Positions 46,336 to 56,467 of a DNA stretch of 64,000 bases are shown here, piece after piece. Below the pieces are notes generated by a model that searched no databases, was not told the DNA's origin, and saw only the letters and a list, made by a program, of their open reading frames with translations. Numbering within the stretch: position 1 is the first letter of the stretch; each line of letters starts with the position of its first letter. The stretch is from Acinetobacter piscicola. Its GTDB lineage: Bacteria; Pseudomonadota; Gammaproteobacteria; Pseudomonadales; Moraxellaceae. The position numbers and the translations under genes are program-made. Where the stretch lies: assembly GCF_015218165.1 (NCBI RefSeq), contig NZ_CP048659.1, positions 1,426,001 to 1,490,000 on the forward strand, in the 5' to 3' direction.

Positions 46336-46367
46336 TGCTTATTTTAAAAAATTAAAATACAAAAAAA

Positions 46368-47003
46368 TTAAATAAAATAACTGGTCTTGGTCATTAGCTT
46401 AGAAATCGCAGTCATTGTAATTTTCACTGGAATTGGTAAATCTACCCCACCTGCCTTTAATGCTGTGTCTCGATGATGTAACTCATCTTCATTCATTTGT
46501 ATCAAAATTTTACGTGAACGCTCATCTTGCGGTGGCAGTTGGCTAATATGATGTTGTAAATGCAAACTCACTTGACGTTCAGTTTCAGCGACAAATCCTA
46601 AGCTGTATTTGTCTCCTGCAATTCCTGCAATCGCTCCCATACCAAAAGATAAACCATACCAAACAGGATTCAATAAACTTGTGTGACTGTCTAACTCTTT
46701 TAAACGATCTTCGCACCATGCCAAATGATCTTGCTCTTCAATCGCAGCAAACTCCATTTCACGGCGTACATTGGGCAATTTCGCGGTCAAAGCTTGTCCA
46801 TGATACAGTGCTTGTGCACACACTTCGCCACTATGATTGACACGCATTAAACCTGCTACATGACGTGCTTCACTGACAGCAAGCTTGGTTTCAGTGTTTT
46901 CAGAAGGATTGCTACGCTGTGCGGAAGTCGTGCCGGGAACTAAACTTCTTAAGGCTTGATCAAAAGAGTGAATCAATTTGTCGATGCCAGTGTAATGACG
47001 CAT
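46368..47003 (-). CDS. coq7: Demethoxyubiquinone hydroxylase Coq7
   Basis: This di-iron monooxygenase carries out the C6 hydroxylation of ubiquinone synthesis. Iron ligands of the two four-helix-bundle halves are visible: NHSGEVCAQALYHGQ with EEQDHLAWCEDRL, and ETERQVSLHLQHH with MNEDELHHRD. Length (211 aa) fits the bacterial Coq7 used in Acinetobacter and Pseudomonas in place of UbiF. It starts 1 nt downstream of the LplT-like gene's stop, so both form one transcript. Confidence 0.93.
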   Translation of the reverse strand: MRHYTGIDKLIHSFDQALRSLVPGTTSAQRSNPSENTETKLAVSEARHVAGLMRVNHSGEVCAQALYHGQALTAKLPNVRREMEFAAIEEQDHLAWCEDRLKELDSHTSLLNPVWYGLSFGMGAIAGIAGDKYSLGFVAETERQVSLHLQHHISQLPPQDERSRKILIQMNEDELHHRDTALKAGGVDLPIPVKITMTAISKLMTKTSYFI

Positions 47004-47004
47004 G

Positions 47005-48339
47005 TTAGTCCTCCAATGTGATTTGAGTTGTTGCGATTAATGGTTTTAAACGCATTAATAACCCAATACAGAATATGCCGCTTAAAATTGCTGTAATGCT
47101 AAATAATATTTTAATATCAAGTTTGAGTACACTTAAAATAAGTATAGAGAAAATTGCTGATGAAACCATAAATATCGCATTAAAAATATTGTTAGCAGCA
47201 ACGACACGAGCGCGATGTGATTTTGGGGTATACGCTTGCATCATGGCATAGAGTGGTACGATATAAAAACCACCACAAATACCAAGTAATGTGACAGCAA
47301 GCATGACATGATAATACGCCCAACCTGCTTGAAATACCTGTGCAATGCCTAATAACTCGCCTGTATAGTGTGGAATAAATGCCAAACTTGCCGCAAAATA
47401 AAAAGCGAAAATGGTTAAACCGATTGCACCAATCGGGACCATTTTAATATTGACTTCACGACCACCAAATTTACGGCATAATAAAGAACCCACGCCGATA
47501 CCAACAGAAAAGAACGTCAATAATAGGCTTGAAACATTTTCATTGGCATGTAAGTTTTGCAAAGTCACTTGTGGTATTTGCGTTAAATAGGTCGCACCAT
47601 AAAACCAATACCATGAATTTCCTAATAAGACTAAAAATACCAAAGGTAAACTTTTCGCATATTTTATGGTCTGATAACTGGTACGCACAAAATTCCAATC
47701 TATTTTTAACTGTGTATTTGAAGTCGGTTGTTTAAGAATAAAAAGACTCGCGACAAAACCTAGTACTGCGATCGCCACAACCGTCAGACTGATCCAAATT
47801 AAATTGCCTGCAGAGACAGAAATCACAGCACCGCCTATGATCGTTCCCAATAAAATCGCAATCGAAGTGCCTGACTGAAATAAAGCATTCCCTGACATTA
47901 ATTCATTCGGTTTTAAAATCTCAGGTAAAATCGCATATTTAATTGGACCAAAAAAGGTACTGTGGGTGCCCATTAAAAACAGTGCAAAAAGTAAAACCCA
48001 TAAATTGCCCATCATAAAACCAACTGTTGCCAGTAGCATGATGATAATTTCTAAGATTTTAATGGCACGAACCAAAGAAGAACGTTCATATTTGTCTGCA
48101 ATTTGTCCCGCCGTGGCAGAAAAAATAAAATACGGCAAAATAAATAACAGGGCAGCAAGATTATTTAAAGTGCTAATCGCTGTACCATGTAAATGAATCC
48201 AGCCGTAGGTAATCACAAGGAGTAATGAGCCTTTAAACACATTATCATTTAATGCCCCGAAAAATTGGGTCATAAACATGGGCAAAAAACGCCGTGTTGC
48301 TAAGATATGTTCATTTTTTTCCATCGGAAAACCATTCAT
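47005..48339 (-). CDS. MFS transporter, LplT-like (lysophospholipid transporter family)
   Basis: The 444-aa protein has about twelve membrane segments and opens with LPMFMTQFFGALNDNVFKG, the signature of LplT and of the transporter half of Aas-type fusions. The GQIADKYERSSLVR loop is the MFS motif between helices 2 and 3. LplT flips lysophospholipids inward for reacylation. No acyltransferase gene is adjacent here, so the substrate remains inferred. An internal Met at residue 6 (MEKNEHIL) is a plausible start. coq7 is directly downstream. Confidence 0.82.
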   Translation of the reverse strand: MNGFPMEKNEHILATRRFLPMFMTQFFGALNDNVFKGSLLLVITYGWIHLHGTAISTLNNLAALLFILPYFIFSATAGQIADKYERSSLVRAIKILEIIIMLLATVGFMMGNLWVLLFALFLMGTHSTFFGPIKYAILPEILKPNELMSGNALFQSGTSIAILLGTIIGGAVISVSAGNLIWISLTVVAIAVLGFVASLFILKQPTSNTQLKIDWNFVRTSYQTIKYAKSLPLVFLVLLGNSWYWFYGATYLTQIPQVTLQNLHANENVSSLLLTFFSVGIGVGSLLCRKFGGREVNIKMVPIGAIGLTIFAFYFAASLAFIPHYTGELLGIAQVFQAGWAYYHVMLAVTLLGICGGFYIVPLYAMMQAYTPKSHRARVVAANNIFNAIFMVSSAIFSILILSVLKLDIKILFSITAILSGIFCIGLLMRLKPLIATTQITLED

Positions 48340-48504
48340 TTAAGTTATATTAAGAAGTGTGGAGATTTAGTAACTATATCGCAAAATCATGTATGATATT
48401 TTAACTTCCAAGATAATGTGAAAAACCAAGTGATTTAAGTTGTAGTCTGGGGACGTTCATTACTGTTATTTTCCATTCATATTTTAGGGTGTTTAGAGCT
48501 TGCT

Positions 48505-51222
48505 ATGCTAGCAAAAATCAAATTTAAAAAATCAGTGCTTGCACATTGTATGCAGCATATTTTTAGCACAAATGAACGGAATAAACTGTTGTGTGCAAGT
48601 GTTTTTTTGAGTGTGTTTTTAGCACAAATTACACACTCTGCGGACAGACCTGAAACAACAGAAACTACAAATACAGTTGCAGGAAATACGCCAGAACAAC
48701 TTGAAAAAGCGGCAGAACAACAAGGTTTAAGTCAGGTAAAAATTGATAAAATAGACGAGAATGTTGCTGAACTAAATCAAAAAACCATCGCTATAGATAG
48801 CGTGGATATGTTGCAACAACAAGAGCAAGCAGCAGGTCAGTTAAATGAATTTAAACCAATAACGTTTGAACAATTAGAAGAGTTGCCTGATAATACAGTT
48901 GATTTAAATTTAGCCAATGAAATTTTTAAAGTCGCAGAAGAAGCTAAAGTCGAGGCACAAAATTTTCGTAATGGGGTAGCAAAAGCACCTGAAATTACAG
49001 TCAATGATGCAACACAGCAAGAAATTAGCGAAATTACCCAAGCACCTGTAAATGTTGAACAATTGATGCAATCGATTGAATCAGATAATAAAATTATTGT
49101 ACAGGAAAATGAATCAGGTAAAACTTTAACCGATCATTCAAACGAGCAAAAAACGGAACAAAAAGAAGCCAATATTTTCAAACGGGCTTTATATCGTATT
49201 CGTCCACCTAAATTTGATACGGCAAAAGTCTCTCGAATCAGTGCTGAAGTCGAGGGTGCACCTACAATCCTTGGTGATAATATTAAGGCGAAACTTTCAA
49301 GTTTTACCACAGAAGCTTTTTCTGATTTTAATTCTGCAGTTCCACAATTACGTACTTTAGCTAATCAAGCCGCACAAGCAGTAGGCTATTATAATGCACA
49401 GTTTAAATTTCAGAAATTAAATGAAAATAAAGTCAAAGTTTTAGTCACACCCAATGACCCAGTAACCATTGAAAAACAAGAGATAGAATATTCGGGTGCA
49501 GGACAAAATCTTGCCCAATTCCAAGTGATTCGTGTTTTGCCTGAACAAGAAGAAGGTGACATTTTACATCATGGTTTATATGAAACCACCAAATCACGGA
49601 TTGTAGATGCTGCCAATAACAATGGTTTCTTTGACAGCTACTGGCGTTTGCATGATGTTAAAGTGACGCAACCACAAAACAAAGCCGAAATTAACTTACG
49701 TTATGAAACGGGTGAGCGTTATAAGATCGGTGAAGTTGAATTTAGAATGAGTGATCCAAGCAAGCCATTGCCCATAGATTTAAAAGTCTTAAAATCTATG
49801 GCACCTTGGAGTGCAGGAGCAGATTATACCGCTTGGCGTGTAAATGCTTTAGCGAATAACTTAACCAACTCACGTTATTTTAACTACACCTTAGTGGATG
49901 CAGTTAAGCCAGATCCAATTGAAAAACCGTTAGAATTACCGCCTGATTTGCAAGCTTTAGTGGATCAAGAGAAAGTTTCAGAAGCAGCATTTGCAGATCA
50001 AAAGGAAACTCAAAAACAGCAATTCTCCGCGAAAGAAGTGACACAAAACGTCGTAGATGAAAAGCAATTTGCGGGGACAAGCGCTAGCGAAATCAATCCA
50101 AATGCGCGTATTGCACAAGTGCAGCAACAAGAAAAACAATCGGAAACAGAGCTATTACAGCAAAAAGCTCGTGACGAAAAAGTCATTCCTGTTATTGTCA
50201 CTTTAAATGCCGACCGTCTCAATAGTGTGGAAGCGGGTATTGGTTATGGTACGGATACAGGTGTACGTTTACGTGGACAATATCGCCGTGCCATTGTGAA
50301 CCATTATGGTCATTCATTTGATGCCAATATGGAATTATCACAAATTCGTCAATCTTTTGATGGTCGCTACAACATTCCTTATAACCATCCACTCAATGAC
50401 TATATTAGTTTAGTCGGGGGATATGAGCGCGAACAACGTGATGGTATCGGGAATGATATGAACTTGGTGATTGAGTCTGCGGTGGCAGGGGCAGACCGTA
50501 TCATTAAAGGTTCTCGTAAGGAATGGCAACATGTCTTTGGACTGCGTTATCGTTTAGACCGAGTGACCCAATCAGGTATTGTGGACATAGATAAAATTCC
50601 TGAAGCATTCTTAGTGCCTGGTGCGAACCAAGAGCAAGAATCTTTATTGGTGGGTTATGAAGCATCGAAAACCAGCAGTGATAATCGTCTCAATCCAACG
50701 CGAGGTTTTAAACAATCTTATAAAGTACAACTCGGTAGTGAAAGCTTACTGTCTGATACGGATATGGCAATTGTCAACGCGACGTGGAAAGGATTGTATT
50801 CACTCGGGGAAAATGATGATCATCAATTTGTGGCAGGTTTAGAAACAGGCTATATTTTTGCCAAAAAATTTGATCAAGTCCCCTATAACTTGCGCTTCTT
50901 TGCGGGAGGTGACCAAAGCTTACGCGGTTTTGACTATAAGAGTTTATCCCCAGAAGAATATGGCTATAAAATGGGGGGGCAAGCTTTGGCTGTAGGTTCT
51001 TTAGAATACAATTATCAATTTAAAGAGGGATGGCGTGCAGCGATCTTTAGTGACTTTGGTAATGCCTTTGATGAAAAATTTTCCAATGATCCAGAATATG
51101 GCGTAGGGGTCGGGATTCGTTGGAAATCACCGATTGGTCCTATTCGTTTAGATGTTGCATCAGGTATTTCCGATCCTGATCATCCAATTCGTTTACACTT
51201 CTTTATTGGTTCACAACTTTAA
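48505..51222 (+). CDS. tamA: Outer-membrane translocation and assembly protein TamA (Omp85)
   Basis: After a signal peptide (to about residue 45) comes an unusual ~195-residue acidic, Gln/Glu-rich extension. POTRA domains follow (about 243-465), then a ~95-residue Gln/Lys/Glu-rich insert (466-562) and a 16-stranded Omp85 barrel to the C-terminus. The barrel has the lid-loop motif RGFDY (FAGGDQSLRGFDY) and a closing strand RLHFFIGSQL. E. coli TamA is 577 aa, so this 905-aa protein is much longer. With tamB 33 nt downstream it forms the TAM complex, linked to autotransporter and phospholipid traffic. Confidence 0.92.
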   Translation: MLAKIKFKKSVLAHCMQHIFSTNERNKLLCASVFLSVFLAQITHSADRPETTETTNTVAGNTPEQLEKAAEQQGLSQVKIDKIDENVAELNQKTIAIDSVDMLQQQEQAAGQLNEFKPITFEQLEELPDNTVDLNLANEIFKVAEEAKVEAQNFRNGVAKAPEITVNDATQQEISEITQAPVNVEQLMQSIESDNKIIVQENESGKTLTDHSNEQKTEQKEANIFKRALYRIRPPKFDTAKVSRISAEVEGAPTILGDNIKAKLSSFTTEAFSDFNSAVPQLRTLANQAAQAVGYYNAQFKFQKLNENKVKVLVTPNDPVTIEKQEIEYSGAGQNLAQFQVIRVLPEQEEGDILHHGLYETTKSRIVDAANNNGFFDSYWRLHDVKVTQPQNKAEINLRYETGERYKIGEVEFRMSDPSKPLPIDLKVLKSMAPWSAGADYTAWRVNALANNLTNSRYFNYTLVDAVKPDPIEKPLELPPDLQALVDQEKVSEAAFADQKETQKQQFSAKEVTQNVVDEKQFAGTSASEINPNARIAQVQQQEKQSETELLQQKARDEKVIPVIVTLNADRLNSVEAGIGYGTDTGVRLRGQYRRAIVNHYGHSFDANMELSQIRQSFDGRYNIPYNHPLNDYISLVGGYEREQRDGIGNDMNLVIESAVAGADRIIKGSRKEWQHVFGLRYRLDRVTQSGIVDIDKIPEAFLVPGANQEQESLLVGYEASKTSSDNRLNPTRGFKQSYKVQLGSESLLSDTDMAIVNATWKGLYSLGENDDHQFVAGLETGYIFAKKFDQVPYNLRFFAGGDQSLRGFDYKSLSPEEYGYKMGGQALAVGSLEYNYQFKEGWRAAIFSDFGNAFDEKFSNDPEYGVGVGIRWKSPIGPIRLDVASGISDPDHPIRLHFFIGSQL

Positions 51223-51255
51223 TTCATTCAATAAAAATTTACATTTGGGATAATT

Positions 51256-54200
51256 ATGGCTGACGATAAACAGCAAGCGCTTCAAAATAATGATCAAAAG
51301 CCTCCGCAACAAGCTGAGCAGACACCGAAAAAGCACAATATATTGCGTAATGTATTGTTGTCGATCGGCTTGGTTATTGTTTTATTAGTTGCTGCGTTGG
51401 TTGTGATGTTTTCAACGGATAAAGGCAGTAAGTTTTTATTAGATCGAGTTGCAGCCAGTCAAAAAATTATCCACTATGAATATGAAGGTGGGAATTTATT
51501 ACAAGGGATTATTTTAAAAAATGTTTTAGTGACCTTGGCTGCTGTGGATGTCAAAATTGATCGGGCTGATGTGTCTTTGGGTTGGCGTGCGATTTTGGAT
51601 AAAGAAATTCATTTGAGTCATGCAGATGTTCGTAATCTTAGAGTGATCAGTAAAACCCCACCGAGTAATGAGCCTTTTAAGTTTAGTGAAATCAAATTAC
51701 CTTTTGTACTGCGTTTAGACCAAGCAGATGTTGATCATTTGCAGATTCAAAGCTCAAGCAGCAAGGTTGATTTTAAAGATGTGCATTTAGAAGATGCCTT
51801 ATGGTCTGGGACTGAGTTAAAGTTTAAAAATTCGAGTATGGACATGGGCTATTTGGCAGTTAAAAATGCCGAAGGGATGATGGATTTTAAAGGCAAATAT
51901 CCACTCAAAGCCAAAGCAATTTTAAATCTACCTGCATTAAGTCATTTAAATATTCAAGATATTTATGTGCATGCACGAGGAACGCTCGATACTATTCAAG
52001 CAGGTGTTGCAACCCATACACCAGAATTATTAACTGCTTGGGCAGTCTTGCATCCGATGCGTCCACATGTACCGATGCAAGGTGCATTGATTTTAAAAAA
52101 TTACCATTTACCTATTTTACCTGAACAAAAACTCTTCGCAAAAGACGGGATTGCCAAGTTTAACGGCGACATTCAAGGTTTAGATTTAGACTTAAATACT
52201 GACTTGAGTGGTGCAAATATTCCACAAGGTCAATATAGTGCTTTAGCGCATACCGATTTAATCAATCAGTTAAATATCAAAAATTTCAATGGTCAAGTCA
52301 TGGGGGGCGCAGTCAATGTCGCTGGCTTAGTGAGTTGGAAAGATCATGTGAATTGGGATGTGAAAGGGCGTTTAGACCGTATTAACCCCAAAGATAAATT
52401 GATTCCCCAAGCAATTCAAGATTTTTTACCCCCAAGTTTGGATGCCAATATTGCGTCCAAAGGTATTTTACAAAAGGGTATGCATTTAACTGCCAATGTT
52501 AATTTTGACAAATATGAAGCATGGAATCTCAAACTTGATCAGGCAGAGCAGAAAAAGAAAACGCCTGAGCCAATGCTTATGGATGTGCAGTGGAAAAATA
52601 TTGATCGTGCAGTGCCGTATATTGGTTGGTTGAGTAGTGAAAATGGTCAAGTGAAACTGGCATTGGTGGAAGGAAAGCAAAATATTCATGTGGCGACAGT
52701 TGTACGTCAGCACGAAAAAGGTGCATTGCCTGCAGGGCAATACAATGCCCAACTTGACCTTAAAGGCAATAATTTACATGTCCCAGCATTCCGTTATGTT
52801 GCAGGTAAAGGCAGTTTAACGGGTAATGCGGTGGTCGAGTTACCCAATGAAAAACGTCAGTTAAAGTGGAATGCATTACTTAATGCTCAGGATTTTAATC
52901 CACAAACGGTTGTTCCTGCTGCACCTGTTAATCTGTTAAATGGTCAAATTAAAGCCAATGGCTATGCAAAGCCAAATCAACAAATTATTCATTTAACAGG
53001 CATTAATTTAACTGGACGGATGGCAGATCAAGCCAAAGCTGAAACCATTCAACTCAAAGGTACAAGTACGGCAGCAGTCATTTTTCATGATGAAAAAGCC
53101 GGTGGTGGTTTTAAAAGTTTTGCGGTCAATTATGATGGGACTTTAAATGCTTCACAGTTTAAACAAGGCAGTGGTGTACTTAAAGCGCGTGTTTCAGGCA
53201 CACCTGAACTGATCAAAATCGCAGAATTACAACATGATGGTATTGCAGGGAAAATTTTTGCCAGTGGTTTGGTTCATCTGAGCAATGGAATTGGTTGGGA
53301 TGTAAACGCCTCGTTGGTACGCTTTAAACCACAATATTTTGTGTCTTCTGTACGTGGTGAAGTGTCTGGCAATGTGAAAACACAAGGCACATGGTCAGAT
53401 CGTTTAAAACGTATCAATATTCAAAATTTGAATCTGGCAGGGATTATTAACAATAAACCTTTACGTGGAAAAGGTAATTTGGCTGTAGTACTTAATTCAA
53501 ATGAGAAAGGCTTTATGCCGCAGCAGTTTGAAGCCAATAATTTATTTTTATCTTATGCGCAAAATCAAGTGCAAGCGACAGGCAATGCACAAAATTTACG
53601 TTTAAAAATTAATGCACCTGCTTTATATGAGCTATACCCCGGTTTAAGGGGAACAGCATATGGTTATTTAAACCTACAAGCGCAGCCTCATTTAAGTGCT
53701 ACAGCAAATCTTAAAGTCGATAAATTGGGCTTGAATAATAGCTTCAGTATCGAAAAAATGAGTTTAATTGGTGAGTTACCAACGTCAGATACCGCACCTG
53801 CAAAAATGGTGGCACGTATGGATAATTTACGTAGTGGTACACGTCAGATTCAATATGCAGGGATCACCTTAACAGGCACACGTAAAGCACATTTATTACA
53901 ACTACAAGGTTGGAATTATTACTCAAAATTCTATGTGCAATTGGCAGGTGGCTTTAATGCACAAAATGATTGGCTAGGTCAGATTCAAAAAGGTGAGTTT
54001 GACTCGGTACGGGCGCATTTATTACAAGATCAAGCAGCGCCTGTTATTTTTACATCCGCAAAATCTGAGGTTTACGTTGGACAGCATTGTTGGTCGAGTA
54101 AACAAAGTAAATTATGTTTTGATCAACCTGTACGGGTTAGTCCAGCCAAAGGAAATGTCTCATTTATTACCCAAAAATTAGATTTAAATGACTTTGCTGC

Positions 54201-55794
54201 ATTTATGCCTGAAGGCTTAGCATTAACAGGTGAACTAAATGGCTATGCCAAAGCTGCTTGGGCACAAGGCTCACGTCCAAAAATTGATGCAAAACTCATT
54301 ACACGTAAAGGTCAAATTGGGATTGCTGCGGAAAATCCCGATGATCCCGCAACCTCAATGAACTATGATGAAGCCAGTGTTATTGTGAAAAGTATTGCAG
54401 AAGGTTTATTAACACGTGTAGATCTGAAAGCGCCAAATGTGGGTACAGGCTATGCGAGTGTGGTGATTGATCCATATTCTGCGCAAAAAAATATGCGTGG
54501 TGAGGTTGCCTTTAATGAAGTGCAATTAAAAATCTTAAAACCATTTATTGCAGATGTACGTAAATTAGATGGTACGCTTTCTCTTGCAGGGAAAATCAGT
54601 GGTACTTTGTCACAGCCTTTGTTTGATGGTGCATTGCGGTTAAAAAATGGTGAAATCAGTATGATTTCATTGCCTGTAAATTTGACCAATGTACAGTTAT
54701 ATTCACATATTCAACAAAATCAAGCCACTATCGATGGCGCATTCAACAGTGGTCGTGGTGTGGGTAAACTGACAGGGAACATTGATTGGAAGAATGATCC
54801 TCGTATTCAATTGTCACTCAAAGGTGACAAATTACTGGTTCGTCAAGCGCCGTTGATTACAGCTGTTGTAGATACCGATATGAGTATGGATGCTTATCCT
54901 TTGAGTAAGCGTATTACAGTCAAAGGTAAAGTCGATGTACCGAATGCCTTAATTTCAATGCCCGAGTCGAGTGCGCCAGTAGTCAATGTTTCTTCTGATG
55001 TACGTGTTGTACATGAGGGGGATGATCAGTTGGCGATTTTAAAAGCAGCTAAACCTTGGGATATTCGTGCAGATATTGATGTTAAACTAGGCAATAAAGT
55101 TATCTTCCAAGGCTTTAATAGTCGTATTCCATTGATTGGGCGTGTGTATTTATCTCAACGTGGCTTAGAGACTGCAATGCGTGCCAATGGTGCCATTGGT
55201 GTTAGTCAAAAAGTGACTATCGAAGCCTATGGGCAAAAACTTGATCTTAATCGTGCCATTGCTCGTTTTAATGGCGCATTGGCAAATCCAACACTCGATG
55301 TTGATGCCAATAAAACGATTTCAGGAAGTACTGTTGGCTTACGGGTCACAGGTACTGCAAGCAGCCCAAATATCCAAGTTTATAATGATGCTGGTTTATC
55401 TGACCAAGAGGCGATGAATGCGCTGATTACAGGACGTATTAATGAAGGTTCAAGTGGTTTAAGTAATGAAGCGGGCTTTAAATCAGATGTCAACAATACC
55501 ATTGCAGCAGCAGGAATCAGTTTAGGCTTGGGGGGTACTCGTGCCTTTACCAATCAAATAGGGCAAACGTTTGGTTTAAGTGGTTTGGCATTAGATGCAC
55601 AAGGTACAGGTGATGATACCCAAGTAAGTTTAACGGGTTATATTACCCCTGACTTATATATTCGTTATGGGGTGGGTGTATTTACACCAGTCAATAAACT
55701 GACCTTACGTTATCAAATGAATAAACGCTTGTACTTAGAAGCAAGTCAGTCTTTAGAAAAAGCCATCGACTTGTTCTATCATTGGCGTTTCTAA
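51256..55794 (+). CDS. tamB: Translocation and assembly module subunit TamB
   Basis: This 1512-aa AsmA-like bridge protein has a cytoplasmic N-terminus of 30 residues, one inner-membrane anchor (NVLLSIGLVIVLLVAALVVM) and a very long periplasmic beta-taco repeat region. The conserved DUF490/TamB domain ends the protein (about 1150-1512), closing with YLEASQSLEKAIDLFYHWRF. It links the inner membrane to TamA and is thought to conduct phospholipids or assist outer-membrane protein assembly. It follows tamA by 33 nt in one operon. Confidence 0.94.
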   Translation: MADDKQQALQNNDQKPPQQAEQTPKKHNILRNVLLSIGLVIVLLVAALVVMFSTDKGSKFLLDRVAASQKIIHYEYEGGNLLQGIILKNVLVTLAAVDVKIDRADVSLGWRAILDKEIHLSHADVRNLRVISKTPPSNEPFKFSEIKLPFVLRLDQADVDHLQIQSSSSKVDFKDVHLEDALWSGTELKFKNSSMDMGYLAVKNAEGMMDFKGKYPLKAKAILNLPALSHLNIQDIYVHARGTLDTIQAGVATHTPELLTAWAVLHPMRPHVPMQGALILKNYHLPILPEQKLFAKDGIAKFNGDIQGLDLDLNTDLSGANIPQGQYSALAHTDLINQLNIKNFNGQVMGGAVNVAGLVSWKDHVNWDVKGRLDRINPKDKLIPQAIQDFLPPSLDANIASKGILQKGMHLTANVNFDKYEAWNLKLDQAEQKKKTPEPMLMDVQWKNIDRAVPYIGWLSSENGQVKLALVEGKQNIHVATVVRQHEKGALPAGQYNAQLDLKGNNLHVPAFRYVAGKGSLTGNAVVELPNEKRQLKWNALLNAQDFNPQTVVPAAPVNLLNGQIKANGYAKPNQQIIHLTGINLTGRMADQAKAETIQLKGTSTAAVIFHDEKAGGGFKSFAVNYDGTLNASQFKQGSGVLKARVSGTPELIKIAELQHDGIAGKIFASGLVHLSNGIGWDVNASLVRFKPQYFVSSVRGEVSGNVKTQGTWSDRLKRINIQNLNLAGIINNKPLRGKGNLAVVLNSNEKGFMPQQFEANNLFLSYAQNQVQATGNAQNLRLKINAPALYELYPGLRGTAYGYLNLQAQPHLSATANLKVDKLGLNNSFSIEKMSLIGELPTSDTAPAKMVARMDNLRSGTRQIQYAGITLTGTRKAHLLQLQGWNYYSKFYVQLAGGFNAQNDWLGQIQKGEFDSVRAHLLQDQAAPVIFTSAKSEVYVGQHCWSSKQSKLCFDQPVRVSPAKGNVSFITQKLDLNDFAAFMPEGLALTGELNGYAKAAWAQGSRPKIDAKLITRKGQIGIAAENPDDPATSMNYDEASVIVKSIAEGLLTRVDLKAPNVGTGYASVVIDPYSAQKNMRGEVAFNEVQLKILKPFIADVRKLDGTLSLAGKISGTLSQPLFDGALRLKNGEISMISLPVNLTNVQLYSHIQQNQATIDGAFNSGRGVGKLTGNIDWKNDPRIQLSLKGDKLLVRQAPLITAVVDTDMSMDAYPLSKRITVKGKVDVPNALISMPESSAPVVNVSSDVRVVHEGDDQLAILKAAKPWDIRADIDVKLGNKVIFQGFNSRIPLIGRVYLSQRGLETAMRANGAIGVSQKVTIEAYGQKLDLNRAIARFNGALANPTLDVDANKTISGSTVGLRVTGTASSPNIQVYNDAGLSDQEAMNALITGRINEGSSGLSNEAGFKSDVNNTIAAAGISLGLGGTRAFTNQIGQTFGLSGLALDAQGTGDDTQVSLTGYITPDLYIRYGVGVFTPVNKLTLRYQMNKRLYLEASQSLEKAIDLFYHWRF

Positions 55795-55980
55795 AATTTA
55801 CGACGATCAGAAGTTGGATTGACGAAATCAATTTAACTTCTAGGTAGGGAATTTGGAGATGGAAAAAGGATTAAGCACTGCTGCTTGGATGTACTGAGAA
55901 TTTCGCATAGGTAGAAAAGTGCAATTAAAACTGCCAATCGATGCCAAATTCAGTATGATAAGCTCCGATAGGAGATATAT

Positions 55981-56355
55981 ATGAAAAACTTATTCACCTG
56001 CGCTGTGCTTGGTACAGTTGTGGTCTTATCGGGTTGTGCTGAAAAAAAACCTGCTACCCCTGAAGAAATTTGGAAAGGTTACTGTACGAGTATTGGGAAT
56101 GCAGCACGTTCAATCACTTTAGACCGTCAAAATGGTATTAGCAAAAAAGAAGCTTTGGATTATGCCAATAAAGTCACAGATCCAACCACTAAAGGCTTTA
56201 TATTGCAGTATCTTGAAAAAATTTATGCGATGCCAAATGCTGAGTTAAAGGCAGACCATGAGGCTGTACAAGCGAAGTTTAAGCAGCAGGCATATGAACA
56301 ATGTTTAAATACACCGCATGACCCGAAAAAAATGCCAGATTACAAACCGTTCTAA
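55981..56355 (+). CDS. Small lipoprotein of unknown function
   Basis: The 124-aa protein has a lipobox L-S-G-C after a 19-residue signal. The mature part is helical and basic with two further cysteines (Cys36, Cys114 by approximate count) that could form a disulfide. I do not recognise the family. A GGAGAT ribosome-binding site precedes the ATG. Its stop codon lies inside the terminator hairpin. Confidence 0.8.
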   Translation: MKNLFTCAVLGTVVVLSGCAEKKPATPEEIWKGYCTSIGNAARSITLDRQNGISKKEALDYANKVTDPTTKGFILQYLEKIYAMPNAELKADHEAVQAKFKQQAYEQCLNTPHDPKKMPDYKPF

Positions 56356-56370
56356 TAGAACGGTTTTTTA
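56344..56370 (+). terminator. Terminator overlapping the lipoprotein stop
   Basis: AAACCGTTCT and AGAACGGTTT pair around AAT and run into a T-tract. The TAA stop at 56353-56355 lies at the loop. Confidence 0.85.
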
Positions 56371-56467
56371 TGTATGTAAAGATTGAAATAATAGCAATAA
56401 TTCAAATACTATTATAAATATATACATGTAATTTATTAAAATTTTTTAAAAACACCAGAAGGTTATT

